A stretch of 64,000 nt of DNA from Actinomycetota bacterium (GCA_016185305.1 JACPNV010000005.1:29328-93327), one strand, 5' to 3'; shown: positions 17,277 through 27,214, numbered from the stretch's first letter. Notes: generated by a model not told the origin, from the sequence alone. Numbers and translations: made by a program.

Positions 17277-18640
17277 TCATTTTCCATCATTTCCGGCCGG
17301 CCGCGGCGCAGCGGCGGCCGCGTAGGCGGAGCGGATCGACGCACGATCGACGGCGAGGTCAGGTTCGACCGACGTTCCCCGGCGCACTCCCCAGCGGTCG
17401 ATGACGGCAAACGGGTCGTCGCCGCTGAGGGTCGCCGCGGCCTGGATGCACGCGCCGAGCGCGACGAGCTCATCGGGGGCGGGAATGGTCAGCGGCCGGC
17501 CGGAGAGGTCGGCGACGACCCGCCGGTATGCGGCCGACCTCCGACCGCCGCCGACGAGGATCATGCGTCCACCGGTCGTCGCCACCCCCGCGCGCGCGAG
17601 TGCGTCCAGCCCATCGAGCAAGCCGCAAGCCACGCCGTTGAAGGCGGCTCGAGCGAGCGCCTCGCGCGACACATCGGTTCGCAGCCCGGAGACGCTGCCG
17701 GTCGCGCCCGGTCGGTTCGGTGTCCGCTCACCGGCGAGGTAGGGCACGAGGACCACGCCGCCGGCGTCGGCCGGCGCGACCAGGGCGAGGTCGTCGAGCT
17801 GGCCGACGTCGACCGCGAGCAGGCGCGCGAAGGCCTCGGTGACGAGCGTCGCGTTCAGGATGCACACGAGGGGGAGGAACCGTCCGGTCGCGTCGGCGAA
17901 GCCCGCCACCGCGCCCGACGCATCGGCGGGGGAGCGGTCGCTCGTGGCGAAGACCGTTCCCGACGTTCCGATCGAGACGGCGACATCGCCAGGCCGCAAC
18001 CCGACGCCGAGGGCCGCGGCCATGTTGTCTCCGGTCCCGGGCGCCACGATCGCGGTGCGGGGGAGGCCGAGCTCTTCCGCGGCGCGCAACGGGCCGACCG
18101 TTTCGGTGGGCCGGGCGACGGTAGGCAGGCACGCGGCCCACGCTTCGCCCGAGCGGGCCGGCAGCTCGCGTGCCAGCAGCTCGGGGCGCCAGCGATCATC
18201 GGCGGGTGACCAGTAGCCGGTGCCTGACGCGTCGCCACGATCGGTGACGAGACGCCGGCTCAGCCGGAACGTGAGCCAATCGTGGGGCAGCAGCACCGTC
18301 GCGATCCGCTCGAAGTTGGCGGGCTCGTGCTCCGCGAGCCAGCACAGCTTGGTGATGGTGAACGACGCCACTGGCACCGAGCCGACCGCTTCGGCCCACT
18401 CGGCTTCGCGCCCAGCGGTGAGTGCCGTTGCGTTCGGGGCCGACTCCGTGTCGTTCCACAGCTTGGCGGGGCGGAGCACGCGTCGGTCACGATCGAGCGC
18501 GACGAGACCGTGCTGCTGCCCGGCGACCGAGATCGCGGCCACCTCGACTGACCCCGCACTGGCGCGCGCCTGGGTGGCCGCCGCCACAAGTGCCGCCCAC
18601 CAGTGGACGAGTCGACCCCCATCACCGCTCGTACGGGCAT
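17277..18640 (-). pseudogene. xylB: Xylulokinase-type FGGY kinase with an N-terminal internal deletion
   Basis: The body of this gene is a clear xylulose kinase relative: VAAISVAGQQHGLVALD, the LRPAKLWNDTE substrate region, VSIGTSGTVFA and GGGRRSAAYRRVVADLSG in the ATP-binding C-terminal half. The expected start is visible in another frame (ATG 18640, MPVRAVMGVDSST), but right after SST the sequence jumps to HWWAALVAAA with a frame change. About 30-40 residues are missing, including the rest of the N-terminal phosphate-binding strand pair. The 459-residue ORF drawn from 18656 starts with non-homologous residues. The gene is very probably inactive. No isomerase or transporter partner is adjacent. 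Confidence 0.82.
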
Positions 18641-18704
18641 GGGAGGAGTCTCGCACCGCGGCGTGACGCGATGGCGCGAGCCCCGCTGACTACGGTGGCC
18701 ACCC

Positions 18705-19922
18705 GTGCTCCTTTCCCCGCCGCGACAGTGGTTCCGATCGATCGCCGCGGTTGTGCCGGTCGTGCTCGCGCTCTCGGTCTTGCTCGCAGGATGCACGACC
18801 GGTGAGCAGGCGAACGGGTTGCCCCAACCGTCGCAGATCGGCGTCGGGGGGCCAGCCACCACGCTGCGACCGCAGTACCCGCGGGACCTGGTGCCCTACG
18901 GCGGCCTCGGGACCTGGATCGACGTGTTCGACTATGCCCCGAACTACACGGAAGGCTCGCCGGCGATCACGCCGGCCGATCTGAGCGAGATGGCACGGCG
19001 GGGTGTGAAGACGATCTACCTGCAAGCCACGCGCTGGGACGAGGAATCGCCCGACGGCATCGTGGACGAGAAGCTGCTCGGCGAGTTCTTGACCCAGGCC
19101 CACGCGCTCGACATGCGGGTCGTGGGGTGGTACCTGCCCGACTTCAAAGACGTCGACCGTGACGTGGCGCGAACGATGCAGATCGTCGACTTCCGAGCGG
19201 GCGAGCAGCAGTTCGACGGCATCGCGGCCGACATCGAGTACACCCAGGGCGAGCCCGACCCGCAGAAGCGCAACGAGGCGCTCGTGCTGTACTCGCGGAA
19301 GGTGCGCTCGAAGATCGGCGACACGCCGCTCGCCGCAGTCACGTTGACCGCGGTGCACCTCGAGGTCATCAACAAGCGGTTCTGGCCGGACTTCCCCTAC
19401 GCGAAGCTCGCCGGCATCTACGACGTGTGGATGCCGATGGCGTACTGGTCGCAGCGAACCGAGAAGTACCGCGACGGCTACCAGTACGTGAAGGAGAGCG
19501 TCGATCGCCTGCGCAACAACCTCGGCAAGCCCGACGCGGTGGTCGCGCCGGTGGGCGGGATCGCCGACGAGATCACCAACGACGACATCCGCGCCTACGC
19601 GCGCGCCCTGTTCGACGTGGGCGCCATCGGTGGCTCGCTGTACGACTGGGGCACGCTGGCCCCCAACCAGCAGTTCCTGATGCAACGGCAGTTCATCGAC
19701 GGGCCAGGCGCGAAGCTGCCGGCGCCGCCAGCCGTGGGGCCCCACCCGGTGTTCACCGAAGCGGACCTCACGACCACGTCGACCACCACGACCGCTCCAC
19801 CGACGACGACCACGACGCTGGTTGCGACCACAACGGTCGTGCCGGACCCAGGTGCGGGCCCGGCGGCGCCGTCGAGCACCGAGCCGCCGGCACCGACCAC
19901 GACCGTCCCCCCGCCCGGCTGA
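18705..19922 (+). CDS. Lipoprotein with glycosidase-like TIM barrel and Thr-rich tail
   Basis: A 405-residue lipoprotein (SVLLAGC, Cys30). The core, about residues 60-340, alternates strands and helices like a TIM barrel: GTWIDVFDY, GVKTIYLQATRWDEE, RVVGWYLPDF, FDGIAADIEYTQG, GIYDVWMPMAYW. Acidic residues at strand ends (ADIEYT) resemble glycoside-hydrolase-like proteins, but no named family motif is certain. The last 55 residues are Thr/Pro-rich, like the LPXTG stalk nearby, yet there is no sortase signal, so it is probably tethered only by lipid. The start is GTG 18705, divergent from the broken kinase. Confidence 0.7.
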   Translation: MLLSPPRQWFRSIAAVVPVVLALSVLLAGCTTGEQANGLPQPSQIGVGGPATTLRPQYPRDLVPYGGLGTWIDVFDYAPNYTEGSPAITPADLSEMARRGVKTIYLQATRWDEESPDGIVDEKLLGEFLTQAHALDMRVVGWYLPDFKDVDRDVARTMQIVDFRAGEQQFDGIAADIEYTQGEPDPQKRNEALVLYSRKVRSKIGDTPLAAVTLTAVHLEVINKRFWPDFPYAKLAGIYDVWMPMAYWSQRTEKYRDGYQYVKESVDRLRNNLGKPDAVVAPVGGIADEITNDDIRAYARALFDVGAIGGSLYDWGTLAPNQQFLMQRQFIDGPGAKLPAPPAVGPHPVFTEADLTTTSTTTTAPPTTTTTLVATTTVVPDPGAGPAAPSSTEPPAPTTTVPPPG

Positions 19923-19951
19923 TCGCGCGCCGCCAGCCGGCGACGAGCACT

Positions 19952-20866
19952 TCACGGAAGGCCCCAAGCGTCGACCGTGCGCCACACCCGGTACGCGGAC
20001 TCGGGTGGGAGGAGCACCGCGAGGTCGTCGAGCATCTCGGACAGCTCGGGGTAGGGCTCGGCCGCCCACCGGCTGAACATGCCGTCGTCCATCCACGCCG
20101 CGTGCTCGGGGTCGATGCCGGTGACCGGCCACTCGTTGCGCGCGCAGAGCTGGCGGAGCTCGTCCCACGGGTGAAGCGACGCGTACTCGTCGCCCACCCC
20201 GACGAGGTTGTCGACCGCCCACGCGGTGGTGGCGGCGTCGATCGTGCCGAGCTGGCCGATGGCGGGATGCGCGCTGGCGATCTCGGGCCAGGCGGGTGGC
20301 GCGCCGTTGAGCACTCGCTCGACGATGACGTCGCACCACACGAGCGCCCACAGCTCCCGCACATCGCGGTTGGGTGGTGCCGTGGGCACGCCCAAGATGC
20401 GGCGACACACGTCATCAGCCCGGCCGTACTGGCCGCCCGGATCAGGCCAGTGCGCTTCGGGCCGGGCACCGTCTTTGCTCATGACCGCGAGGACTGCGCC
20501 GGCGCGCGTCACGAAGTGGGCCATGCGGATCCGTCCCTCGGGCTTTCGGCGCGATCGGCGGACGATGGTGCCGGACGCGGCCTCGGCGTCGCTCATCGCT
20601 GACCACCGGCCGGTGGCGACGATGCCCGTCGCGAGCCAGTCGGCGGGGGACTTGAAGCCGATGATGCTCGCAACCGGGTCGGCGCCTTCGAGTGGCCTGA
20701 TGGCGACGGCGAGCTTGTCGGGCTCGGGGGGCAAGATGCCAACGGCGAGGACCTCGGGCGCCGGGTCGGGGCTGGCGTCGAGATCGGACACGAGCACGAG
20801 CGCGAGTTGCTCGAGCCGGTCATGGTCAAGGGCGCGAGGCTGCGCCTCGGGCACGGACGTGGACAT
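19952..20866 (-). CDS. Conserved hypothetical protein
   Basis: A 304-residue soluble protein with no family I recognise. It opens with a charged helix (MSTSVPEAQPRALDHDRLEQ), then an alpha/beta region (LALVLVSDLDASPDPAPEVL; KLAVAIRPLEGADPVASIIG), and closes with a Trp-rich helical half. There is no signal peptide or membrane segment. ATG 20866 has an AAGGA eight bases upstream, which fixes the start. It is convergent with the lipoprotein gene, 29 bases apart. Confidence 0.7.
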   Translation of the reverse strand: MSTSVPEAQPRALDHDRLEQLALVLVSDLDASPDPAPEVLAVGILPPEPDKLAVAIRPLEGADPVASIIGFKSPADWLATGIVATGRWSAMSDAEAASGTIVRRSRRKPEGRIRMAHFVTRAGAVLAVMSKDGARPEAHWPDPGGQYGRADDVCRRILGVPTAPPNRDVRELWALVWCDVIVERVLNGAPPAWPEIASAHPAIGQLGTIDAATTAWAVDNLVGVGDEYASLHPWDELRQLCARNEWPVTGIDPEHAAWMDDGMFSRWAAEPYPELSEMLDDLAVLLPPESAYRVWRTVDAWGLP

Positions 20867-21108
20867 GGTGGGTCCTTTCGTCGCGATCGCCGGGCGCAGT
20901 CGTCGGCGCAGGTCGTCAGCGATCGAGTGTTTTCGAGGCGATCAGGCGTCGCCGGCCCGGCCACCAGACCGGGCTCGGCGGGATCAAAGGGATCGCGAAC
21001 CTCGATCAGTATGCCGGCGGGGTGTGACAGCGTCCGCGGGGCGATGCTCTGGCGTCCCGGCCAAAGACCCGTCGACGCCAGGTTCACGTTCTTGGAGAAC
21101 GACCCCGG

Positions 21109-22125
21109 TCAGGTGAAGGGCTCGTAGCCCGGAACCTCGGCGAGGGGCGTGGCGACCTGGACCTTGCACTCGGGGTTGCCCTGCAACTTGCCATGCGACC
21201 ACCGCAGCTCGCAGCAGCCGTCGACGAAGGTGCGGTCGCCGTTGGCGAGGTCGTGCACCTCGGCCCGCCAGTTGACCTGGGGCTGCCCCGCGTGCGCGTC
21301 CGCCACGGTGAACCGGCGCAGCTCGAAGCGCTGCCGCCACCGCTGGGTGTCGTCGACGACGAGGCGCACCGGGCGGGTGCCTCTGGTGCCGAGCAACCAG
21401 TACGGGCCGCCGGCGATCCGCAGCATGCGGAAGAGCATCTCCACTCGCTGGCGGGCGGTGGCCGCGTCGAGCCGGCGCCGCCACCGCCGGGCCGTCTCCT
21501 CCGACACGGCCCGGCAGAGGTCGTCATAGGAGGCCTGTTCCTTGGCCGTCGCGGCGATCGAAGCTCGCATCACCTTCTTCAGCACGGCGCGATGTTCGGG
21601 CTCGACATCGCGGACGTCACGGGGCAGGTCCTGAACGTGGTGCCGGCCTCGAACAGCCTCGTAGTACGCCTGTAGCTCGCGTGGCGCGACCTCTTCGTAC
21701 CACGACGTCCGGCCGAGCGAGCCGTCGCCGGCCAGCAACTCGTCCGCCAACGTGGACGGCGCCGTGCTCAGCACGCACGTCGAGTCGTATTTGGCCTGGA
21801 TGAAGTAGACACGATCGACCGTGAGATCGCGCGGGACATCGGACGTCCACACGGCCTGGGTACCGCCGACCCACTCGACGTGTTCGGGCTGGCGACCGCG
21901 CAGCACGACCGTTCAGAACGTGCGGCCGTTGTCGAGTGCTCGAAGCAACAGATCGCGGTCGCGGTGCCCAGTCGCGACGATCGGGAGGACGACCGGGCGC
22001 CACTCTTCGGCGGCGATCCCGGGTACCTCGAGGTTCTCGATGCTTCCGGGCCACGCGTGAGACGGCTCGTAGAACAGGCCGAGCGCGGTGCCCAGCTCGG
22101 TGAGCTTGGTGCGGGCCGAGCTCAC
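21109..22125 (-). pseudogene. Unknown protein interrupted by an in-frame TGA
   Basis: Two ORFs in the same frame (22125-21913 and 21906-21109) read as one protein of about 338 residues split by TGA at 21913-21915. The left part ends LLLRALDNGRTF and the right resumes TVVLRGRQPEHVEWVGG with no loss of sense, so CGA to TGA (Arg to stop) is the simplest cause. The central VYFIQAKYDSTCVLS followed by helices is suggestive of a nuclease-like strand but proves nothing. Start ATG 22125 is provisional. No family is recognised. A selenocysteine reading was considered and rejected. Confidence 0.65.
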
Positions 22126-22328
22126 CGATCGTCACGAGCCAGCGAGGGGGTCGACCCCGAGGCGGCGAAGAGGTCGGGTCCAGGACGACCCGGAGGTGAG
22201 GAGGTGGATCGGCCGAGCCGCGGCCGCGTTCGGATCACCAGTCTCGCTTCCGCGTCGCGGCCGGATGGCGGGGCTGTCGGGAACAACTGGCCGGTCATCG
22301 TAGGCCGGGTGCGCACGTGCTGGCCGTC

Positions 22329-23732
22329 TTACAGCTTGACGGCGGCGAGAGATGCCACCTCGCTGCGCTCGCCATGGGTCAGGCGGATGTGGCCGAAGCA
22401 GGTCTCGCCCGCGAAGGCATCGATCAGCACGGCGATGGCGTTGTTGTGCTCGGAGAGATAGGGCGCGTCGATCTGGGACGTATCGCCCGTGAACACGACC
22501 TTGGTGCCGTCGCCCACCCGGGTGAGGATCGTCTTCAGCGTCGTGGGCTCGAGATTCTGCGCTTCGTCCACGATCATGAAGCTTCCGTGGAGCGAGCGGC
22601 CCCGGAGGTAGGTGACGGCTTCCAGCGACAGCTTGTCGCGCGCGGTCATCTCGTCGAGAACGGCGCGTGCGTCGGCATGGCTCCGGGTGTCGGTCAGCGC
22701 GACGAGCGCATCGTGGACCGCGGTCATCCACGGGTCGAGCTTGGCCTCGAGGTCGCCGGGAAGGAAGCCGAGCTCGGCGCGACCGACTGGCACGACCGGC
22801 CGGTAGACCGACAGCTTGTCGTAGCTCGCCGACTCCATCACCTGTTCGAGCCCGGCGGCCAGGGCGAGGATCGTCTTGCCGGTGCCAGCCATGCCATCGA
22901 GCGCGACGACGGTGACCGCGGGGTCGAGCAGCAGGTCGAGCGCGAACTGCTGCTCTTTGGACCGCGGCCGAAGCCCCCATGCCTCAGGTGCGCGGGTGAC
23001 GGTGACGAGCCGATCGCCGTGCCGCCGTATGAGGGCGGACTGGCTTCCCGCTTGGCACACCGCGAACTCGTTGACCTCTAGGCACGCGAGCGCCTCGTGG
23101 TCGAAGCCGAGATCGGAAACCGCGATGCCCTGGGGAGCGTGGTAGAGGTGGTCGATGAGCTCGCCGGACACGCTCGCCGTGAGCCATCCGCTCGACCGCA
23201 CCTGATCGGCGTCGCGCCGACCGAGCCGCTGGTGCTCGATCGCGATCAGACCGACCTGGGCGGCCTTGATGCGAAGGGCCGCGTCGTTGGAGACGACGAG
23301 CGTCGTCTCGCCGGTGTGCGATCGCTGCCCGAGCGCCGCGGCCAGGATGCGATTGTCAGGCCGCCGCGGGTCGAGGCCCTTCGACGCCACCTCGTCGAGC
23401 AGGAGACCGTTGGTCTCGATGCGGATCGTGCCGCCACCCGGCAACGTCACCTCGTGCCGGATGTCGCCACCGTTGGCTTGGCGCAGGTCTTCCAGCGTGC
23501 GGATGACCTCGCGGGCTGACCGGCCGACGTCGTCCATCCGGCTCTTCAGCTGATCGAGCTCTTCGATGACGACGAGGGGGATGACCGCGTCCGCGTCGGG
23601 GAACGCGAACACCGAGTCGGGGTCGGAGATGAGCACCGACGTGTCGAGCACGACTCGGCGAGCGATCGGAGAGCTGGTGCTCGCCTCCTCGGTGCGCGCG
23701 GAACGGACGATGGGCGGGAGAACGTCGGTCAC
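22329..23732 (-). CDS. PhoH-family PIN-ATPase (PhoH2-like)
   Basis: A 467-residue fusion of a PIN ribonuclease domain and a PhoH ATPase, the architecture of mycobacterial PhoH2, a sequence-specific RNA helicase/RNase. The PIN part starts VVLDTSVLISDPDS (Asp30) and has further acidic residues in VVIEELDQLK. The ATPase has Walker A GMAGTGKTILAL and Walker B-like FMIVDEAQNLEP, plus TRVGDGTKVVFTGD. Length and order are normal. In mycobacteria a small upstream antitoxin often precedes it; no such ORF is evident in the 200 bases upstream here. Confidence 0.93.
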   Translation of the reverse strand: MTDVLPPIVRSARTEEASTSSPIARRVVLDTSVLISDPDSVFAFPDADAVIPLVVIEELDQLKSRMDDVGRSAREVIRTLEDLRQANGGDIRHEVTLPGGGTIRIETNGLLLDEVASKGLDPRRPDNRILAAALGQRSHTGETTLVVSNDAALRIKAAQVGLIAIEHQRLGRRDADQVRSSGWLTASVSGELIDHLYHAPQGIAVSDLGFDHEALACLEVNEFAVCQAGSQSALIRRHGDRLVTVTRAPEAWGLRPRSKEQQFALDLLLDPAVTVVALDGMAGTGKTILALAAGLEQVMESASYDKLSVYRPVVPVGRAELGFLPGDLEAKLDPWMTAVHDALVALTDTRSHADARAVLDEMTARDKLSLEAVTYLRGRSLHGSFMIVDEAQNLEPTTLKTILTRVGDGTKVVFTGDTSQIDAPYLSEHNNAIAVLIDAFAGETCFGHIRLTHGERSEVASLAAVKL

Positions 23733-23933
23733 GTCATGCCCTCGGGGTCAGGCACCACGGTGCACGGGCTGATCACTGGCAGGGTCGGCTCCGCATCAGA
23801 TCTGGCCGACGGTTCCCGTTCGAGCGTGGTGCAGGGATGGTCACCGCCGACCATGAAACACCGCTCGTCTCACCAACCGGTGGATGGTGCGGAGAGTTCA
23901 CCTGCCGGCAACACGCGCGCAAGAGTGTTGCCC

Positions 23934-24359
23934 GTGCCTGCCACCAAGTCGTGTGCGTTCTGCGCCATCGTCGACCGCACGACGCCGGCACACGTCGTCC
24001 TCGACGCCGACGAGCTCCTCGGCTTCCTCGACGCGCGGCCGCTGTTCCCCGGCCACACGCTGCTGATCCCCAAGGCCCATCACGTCACCCTGCCCGAGCT
24101 GCCCGCCGGGCTCGTCGGGCCCCTGTTCTCCGCGGCGCAACGGTTGGCGACGGCGATGGTGGACGGCCTGGGTGCCGCCGGGTCGTTCGTCGCGGTCAAC
24201 AACACGGTGAGCCAGAGCGTGCCGCACCTCCACGTCCACGTCGTCCCGCGCAACCGCAAGGACGGCCTGCGCGGCTTCTTCTGGCCGCGCACAACCTATG
24301 ACGACGACGAGCACGCGGCCGCCGTCGCCCGCCGCTTGCGCGACGCACTCGACGGTTGA
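23934..24359 (+). CDS. HIT-family nucleotide hydrolase
   Basis: A histidine-triad protein of about 141 residues. It has the zinc-type start CAFCAIVDRTTPAHVV, FPGHTLLIPKAHHVTLPEL, and the catalytic triad HLHVHVVPR near the end. Family members hydrolyse or transfer nucleotide monophosphates (AMP-lysine, Ap4A and similar). The ORF track begins at 23736, but that 66-residue leader is unlike any HIT protein. GTG 23934 (VPATKSCAFC) gives the normal length. Its stop lies one base from the convergent acyltransferase stop. Confidence 0.88.
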   Translation: MPATKSCAFCAIVDRTTPAHVVLDADELLGFLDARPLFPGHTLLIPKAHHVTLPELPAGLVGPLFSAAQRLATAMVDGLGAAGSFVAVNNTVSQSVPHLHVHVVPRNRKDGLRGFFWPRTTYDDDEHAAAVARRLRDALDG

Positions 24360-24360
24360 G

Positions 24361-26904
24361 TCAGCCGCACCGGGTTGTCACGTAGGCCTGGATGGTCTGC
24401 GATGCCTGCGCGGTCTCGGCCGTCTCGGGTAGTCGGTTCGGGTTCGCGCTCGCGATGGTGCCGGCCTCGGTCGCGGTCGCGACGGTGTCGTCGCCCGAGT
24501 CGAGGCCGAGCGCTCTCGACCAGTAGGCGAGGCGGGTCTCGACCTCGTTGTTGAGTCCCGGTTCGAGTGTCTGCACCTGCATGCCCGCGGCCTGCAGCTC
24601 GTTGAACACCGCTTCGCCCTGGCTCCGCGTGCGGAAGGCGGCGGCCGACGCCGCCAGCTCGTTGAGACCGAACGTGCGGACAGCGGCGCAGACCGCCTCG
24701 CCCGGCCCGGCGAGGCCGGCCAGCTTCAACAGCTCAGGACCGATGAGCTCCTCGGCGACGAGGGCGCCGCCGCCGTCGCTCAGATGCACACCATCGGGAC
24801 GGTAGAGCCGGCCGTCAGGGTCGCGGGTCGCCAGCCAGCCCGCGAGATCGACGACGGCCACCTTGTCGGGTCGCAGCTCGGCCACCTTGGCGATGAGCTC
24901 GTTGAGCCGCGCCGCCCGGGCCGGATCCGACGCCTGGCCGAGTTGGGGCCGGGCGTCGTACTGCGTGCCCGCGAGCACCGGCGGCATCGTCAGCCACACC
25001 ACCTTGGCGCCCTTGCTCGACAGCGTGTCGGAGATGGCGAGCAGTTGCTCGAGGTAGTACAGCTCGACCTCGGGCACACCGATGGCCCGCCACTGGTCGT
25101 CTCCCGGGACGCGACGGTTGGCCAACTCGAGCAGGCCGGGCGTGACGATCGTGAACGTGGGCGCGCCCGGTTCGAGCGTGTCGGACCACTCCTGTTGCAG
25201 CTGAGCGCAGCTCGCTGGCGTGTCGCCCGTCGTGGCACCGAGCTGCCACGCGCCACCGGGCACGACGCCGCAACCAACGGCGAAGCGTCCCTGCCGGCTC
25301 ACGGCCCGGTTGGTGGACTCGACCCACTTGGTCAGCCCCCGCTGGATGGGTATGGCGGTGGAGTCGCCGAACACGGCGAACACGGGAACCGTGGCCGGGC
25401 CGTTGCCGACCGCAACGCCGGCAGCGGTGTACGGCTGGGAGAGATCGATCGCCGGCGCCGGCGCGTTGTTCGCCGTGGCCATCGTCGTGAACATGATCAC
25501 CGCGATCGTCCCGCCGATCGCGGCGCGAGGCGTGAACCCGTAGAGGCGGCGCCCGTCGCGGGCCGGAACCTCGATGAAGCGGTGGGCCGCGACGGCGAGG
25601 GCGGCGATGACGGCCATCCGCACCGCGAACAGCACGGCCGCCGGGAGGCGAGCCCGCTCGGGGCTCAGGAACAAGATGACCGGCAGGGCGAAGACGTACA
25701 GACCGAGCGAGAGCTTCCCGACCTCCTGCAGCGGTCGGATGGCGAGCGCGGTCGCCAGGAGGCTTCGAGGCACCAAGCACCCGGCTATGACCGCTGCGGA
25801 CACGAGCGCGTAGGCGATCAGTCCGCCCGAGTACACCCAGGGCGAGCTGATCGGCGTGACCAGCCACAGCGCGACCAGCGCGACTGCCCCGATCGAACCG
25901 ATCAGCGCGACCGTCGGCGCGAACCTCGACGAGCCCAGCGCGGGACGGTGCACGACCACGACGGCGAGCAGCGCGCCGAGGAGGATCTCCGAGGCACGGG
26001 TGTCGGTTCCGAAGTAGATGCGCGACTGGGAGTAGCCGAACGCGAGCGTGGTGCCGATCGACAAGACAAGGAGGATGACGGCAACGAGCGTGAAGGATCG
26101 CACGGCTTCTGCGGCGTTCGTGCCCTCCCGCCTTGCTCGACCTCGCCGCGCGGAAGCGGTCGCGCCCAAGATGGTGAGCAGCACGACGAGGTTGGCTTGC
26201 TCGGCGACGGCCAGGCTCCAGTAGGGCCGGGTCGCGGACGGGCTTGCGAGCAGTGACAGGTAGGACTGGCTCTGCGCGATGTCGCGCCAGTTGGCGGTGA
26301 AGGTCAACGACGTGACGACATCGCCGAAGAGGTCGTTGATCTGTCCCACGTCGCCCACCGCCACCGTGTAGGCGACGGCGGCGGCGACTCCGAGGACGGC
26401 GATCGGGAGCAGCCGCTCGAGCCGGACGCGCACGGCTTCGCCGAAGGGCAACGGCTCGTCGTTGAGCAACCGACTGAGCAGGTTGCGGGTGACGAGGAAC
26501 CCGGTGAGCGTCAGGAAGGTCGAGATGGCGAGGAAGCCTCCGCCGGCCAGCGGTACGTCCGCCAGGAACAGCAGCACCGCGATGATGGCAACGCCACGAA
26601 GGCCATCGAGCGCAGGTTCGCGGGCCAGGCGCGCCGAGACCCGGGCCGCGACGACCGCCTGGTGTTCGAACACGTTCGACGCGAAGAGCGCGCCCGGGTC
26701 GAAGGCGTCGGTGAGCTCGGGCTCGCCGCCTGCTTCGGTGTCAAGCGCCGCCGGCGCTGGCGATCGAGCCGGTCGGCCCGCTGGTTGGTGCCGCCGCGGC
26801 CGTGCCCGTCGGGCTTCTTCGCCCGGCGACGGTTCGAAGCCGCTGAAGTCGAACAGCGGCCTGGTCTCGTTGGTCGGACCCTCGCGCCCCGCGGGCGAGC
26901 TCAT
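24361..26904 (-). CDS. Acyltransferase-3 / SGNH fusion with degenerate acyltransferase motif
   Basis: An 847-residue membrane protein: about 95 variable N-terminal residues, an acyltransferase-3 domain (residues about 95-470, roughly ten hydrophobic helices) and an extracellular SGNH domain (about 510-760) with FGDSTAIPIQ (Ser block) and DGVHLSDGG (Asp-His block). OafA-type enzymes O-acetylate surface glycans. Here the family LDGLRGxAxxxVxxxH motif reads LDGLRGVAIIAVLLFLADV, without the His, and the SLxVEEQFY motif reads SLAVAEQAN. Membrane acyl transfer may be lost or altered while the SGNH hydrolase/transferase half looks intact. Confidence 0.85.
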   Translation of the reverse strand: MSSPAGREGPTNETRPLFDFSGFEPSPGEEARRARPRRHQPAGRPARSPAPAALDTEAGGEPELTDAFDPGALFASNVFEHQAVVAARVSARLAREPALDGLRGVAIIAVLLFLADVPLAGGGFLAISTFLTLTGFLVTRNLLSRLLNDEPLPFGEAVRVRLERLLPIAVLGVAAAVAYTVAVGDVGQINDLFGDVVTSLTFTANWRDIAQSQSYLSLLASPSATRPYWSLAVAEQANLVVLLTILGATASARRGRARREGTNAAEAVRSFTLVAVILLVLSIGTTLAFGYSQSRIYFGTDTRASEILLGALLAVVVVHRPALGSSRFAPTVALIGSIGAVALVALWLVTPISSPWVYSGGLIAYALVSAAVIAGCLVPRSLLATALAIRPLQEVGKLSLGLYVFALPVILFLSPERARLPAAVLFAVRMAVIAALAVAAHRFIEVPARDGRRLYGFTPRAAIGGTIAVIMFTTMATANNAPAPAIDLSQPYTAAGVAVGNGPATVPVFAVFGDSTAIPIQRGLTKWVESTNRAVSRQGRFAVGCGVVPGGAWQLGATTGDTPASCAQLQQEWSDTLEPGAPTFTIVTPGLLELANRRVPGDDQWRAIGVPEVELYYLEQLLAISDTLSSKGAKVVWLTMPPVLAGTQYDARPQLGQASDPARAARLNELIAKVAELRPDKVAVVDLAGWLATRDPDGRLYRPDGVHLSDGGGALVAEELIGPELLKLAGLAGPGEAVCAAVRTFGLNELAASAAAFRTRSQGEAVFNELQAAGMQVQTLEPGLNNEVETRLAYWSRALGLDSGDDTVATATEAGTIASANPNRLPETAETAQASQTIQAYVTTRCG

Positions 26905-27195
26905 GTGATCTGGCGCTCGCGAGGCGAGCGAGCCGCGCCGTCACGCGCCGCATTGCACGCCGCAGCTCGCGGGCACGGGGCAAGCACGATCGTTGCCATG
27001 GCCCGCGCGACTGTACCGGGGGACGGCTGGTTGGTCCGGCCGCCGGCCGGTGCCGAGGGCACGGCCGAAGGGTCGAGCGGGCGCCATTGTCATGCCCCCG
27101 TTCTTGATGGCGGCATGGGTTGTGTGGCCGAGTTGCGTGGGTTGGTGGCAGAGAGGTTGGGTCGCTCAGAAGCGGCACCCCGAGACCGCAGGAAT
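26905..27195. other. Gap between acyltransferase and toxin-antitoxin module, no gene seen
   Basis: About 290 bases with no credible coding region; the ORF-track extension of the antitoxin (26662..27609) has random composition here. It should contain the divergent promoters of the acyltransferase and the antitoxin. I see no tRNA, repeat or clear terminator. Confidence 0.5.
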
Positions 27196-27214
27196 CTGTT
27201 GCAGTCTGCTACAG
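27196..27214. promoter_or_regulatory. Palindromic operator of the ParD/zeta module
   Basis: CTGTTGCAG-T-CTGCTACAG is an inverted repeat with 8 of 9 arm positions paired, centred 30 bases before the antitoxin GTG. Ribbon-helix-helix antitoxins typically repress their own promoter at such sites, so this is the probable autoregulatory operator. Position and symmetry are seen; binding is inferred. Confidence 0.7.

Noticed and set aside
21913-21915. TGA read as selenocysteine
   Set aside because: The surrounding residues fit an Arg-to-stop change, I cannot see a convincing SECIS hairpin directly after it, and the local SelD homologue lacks key residues.
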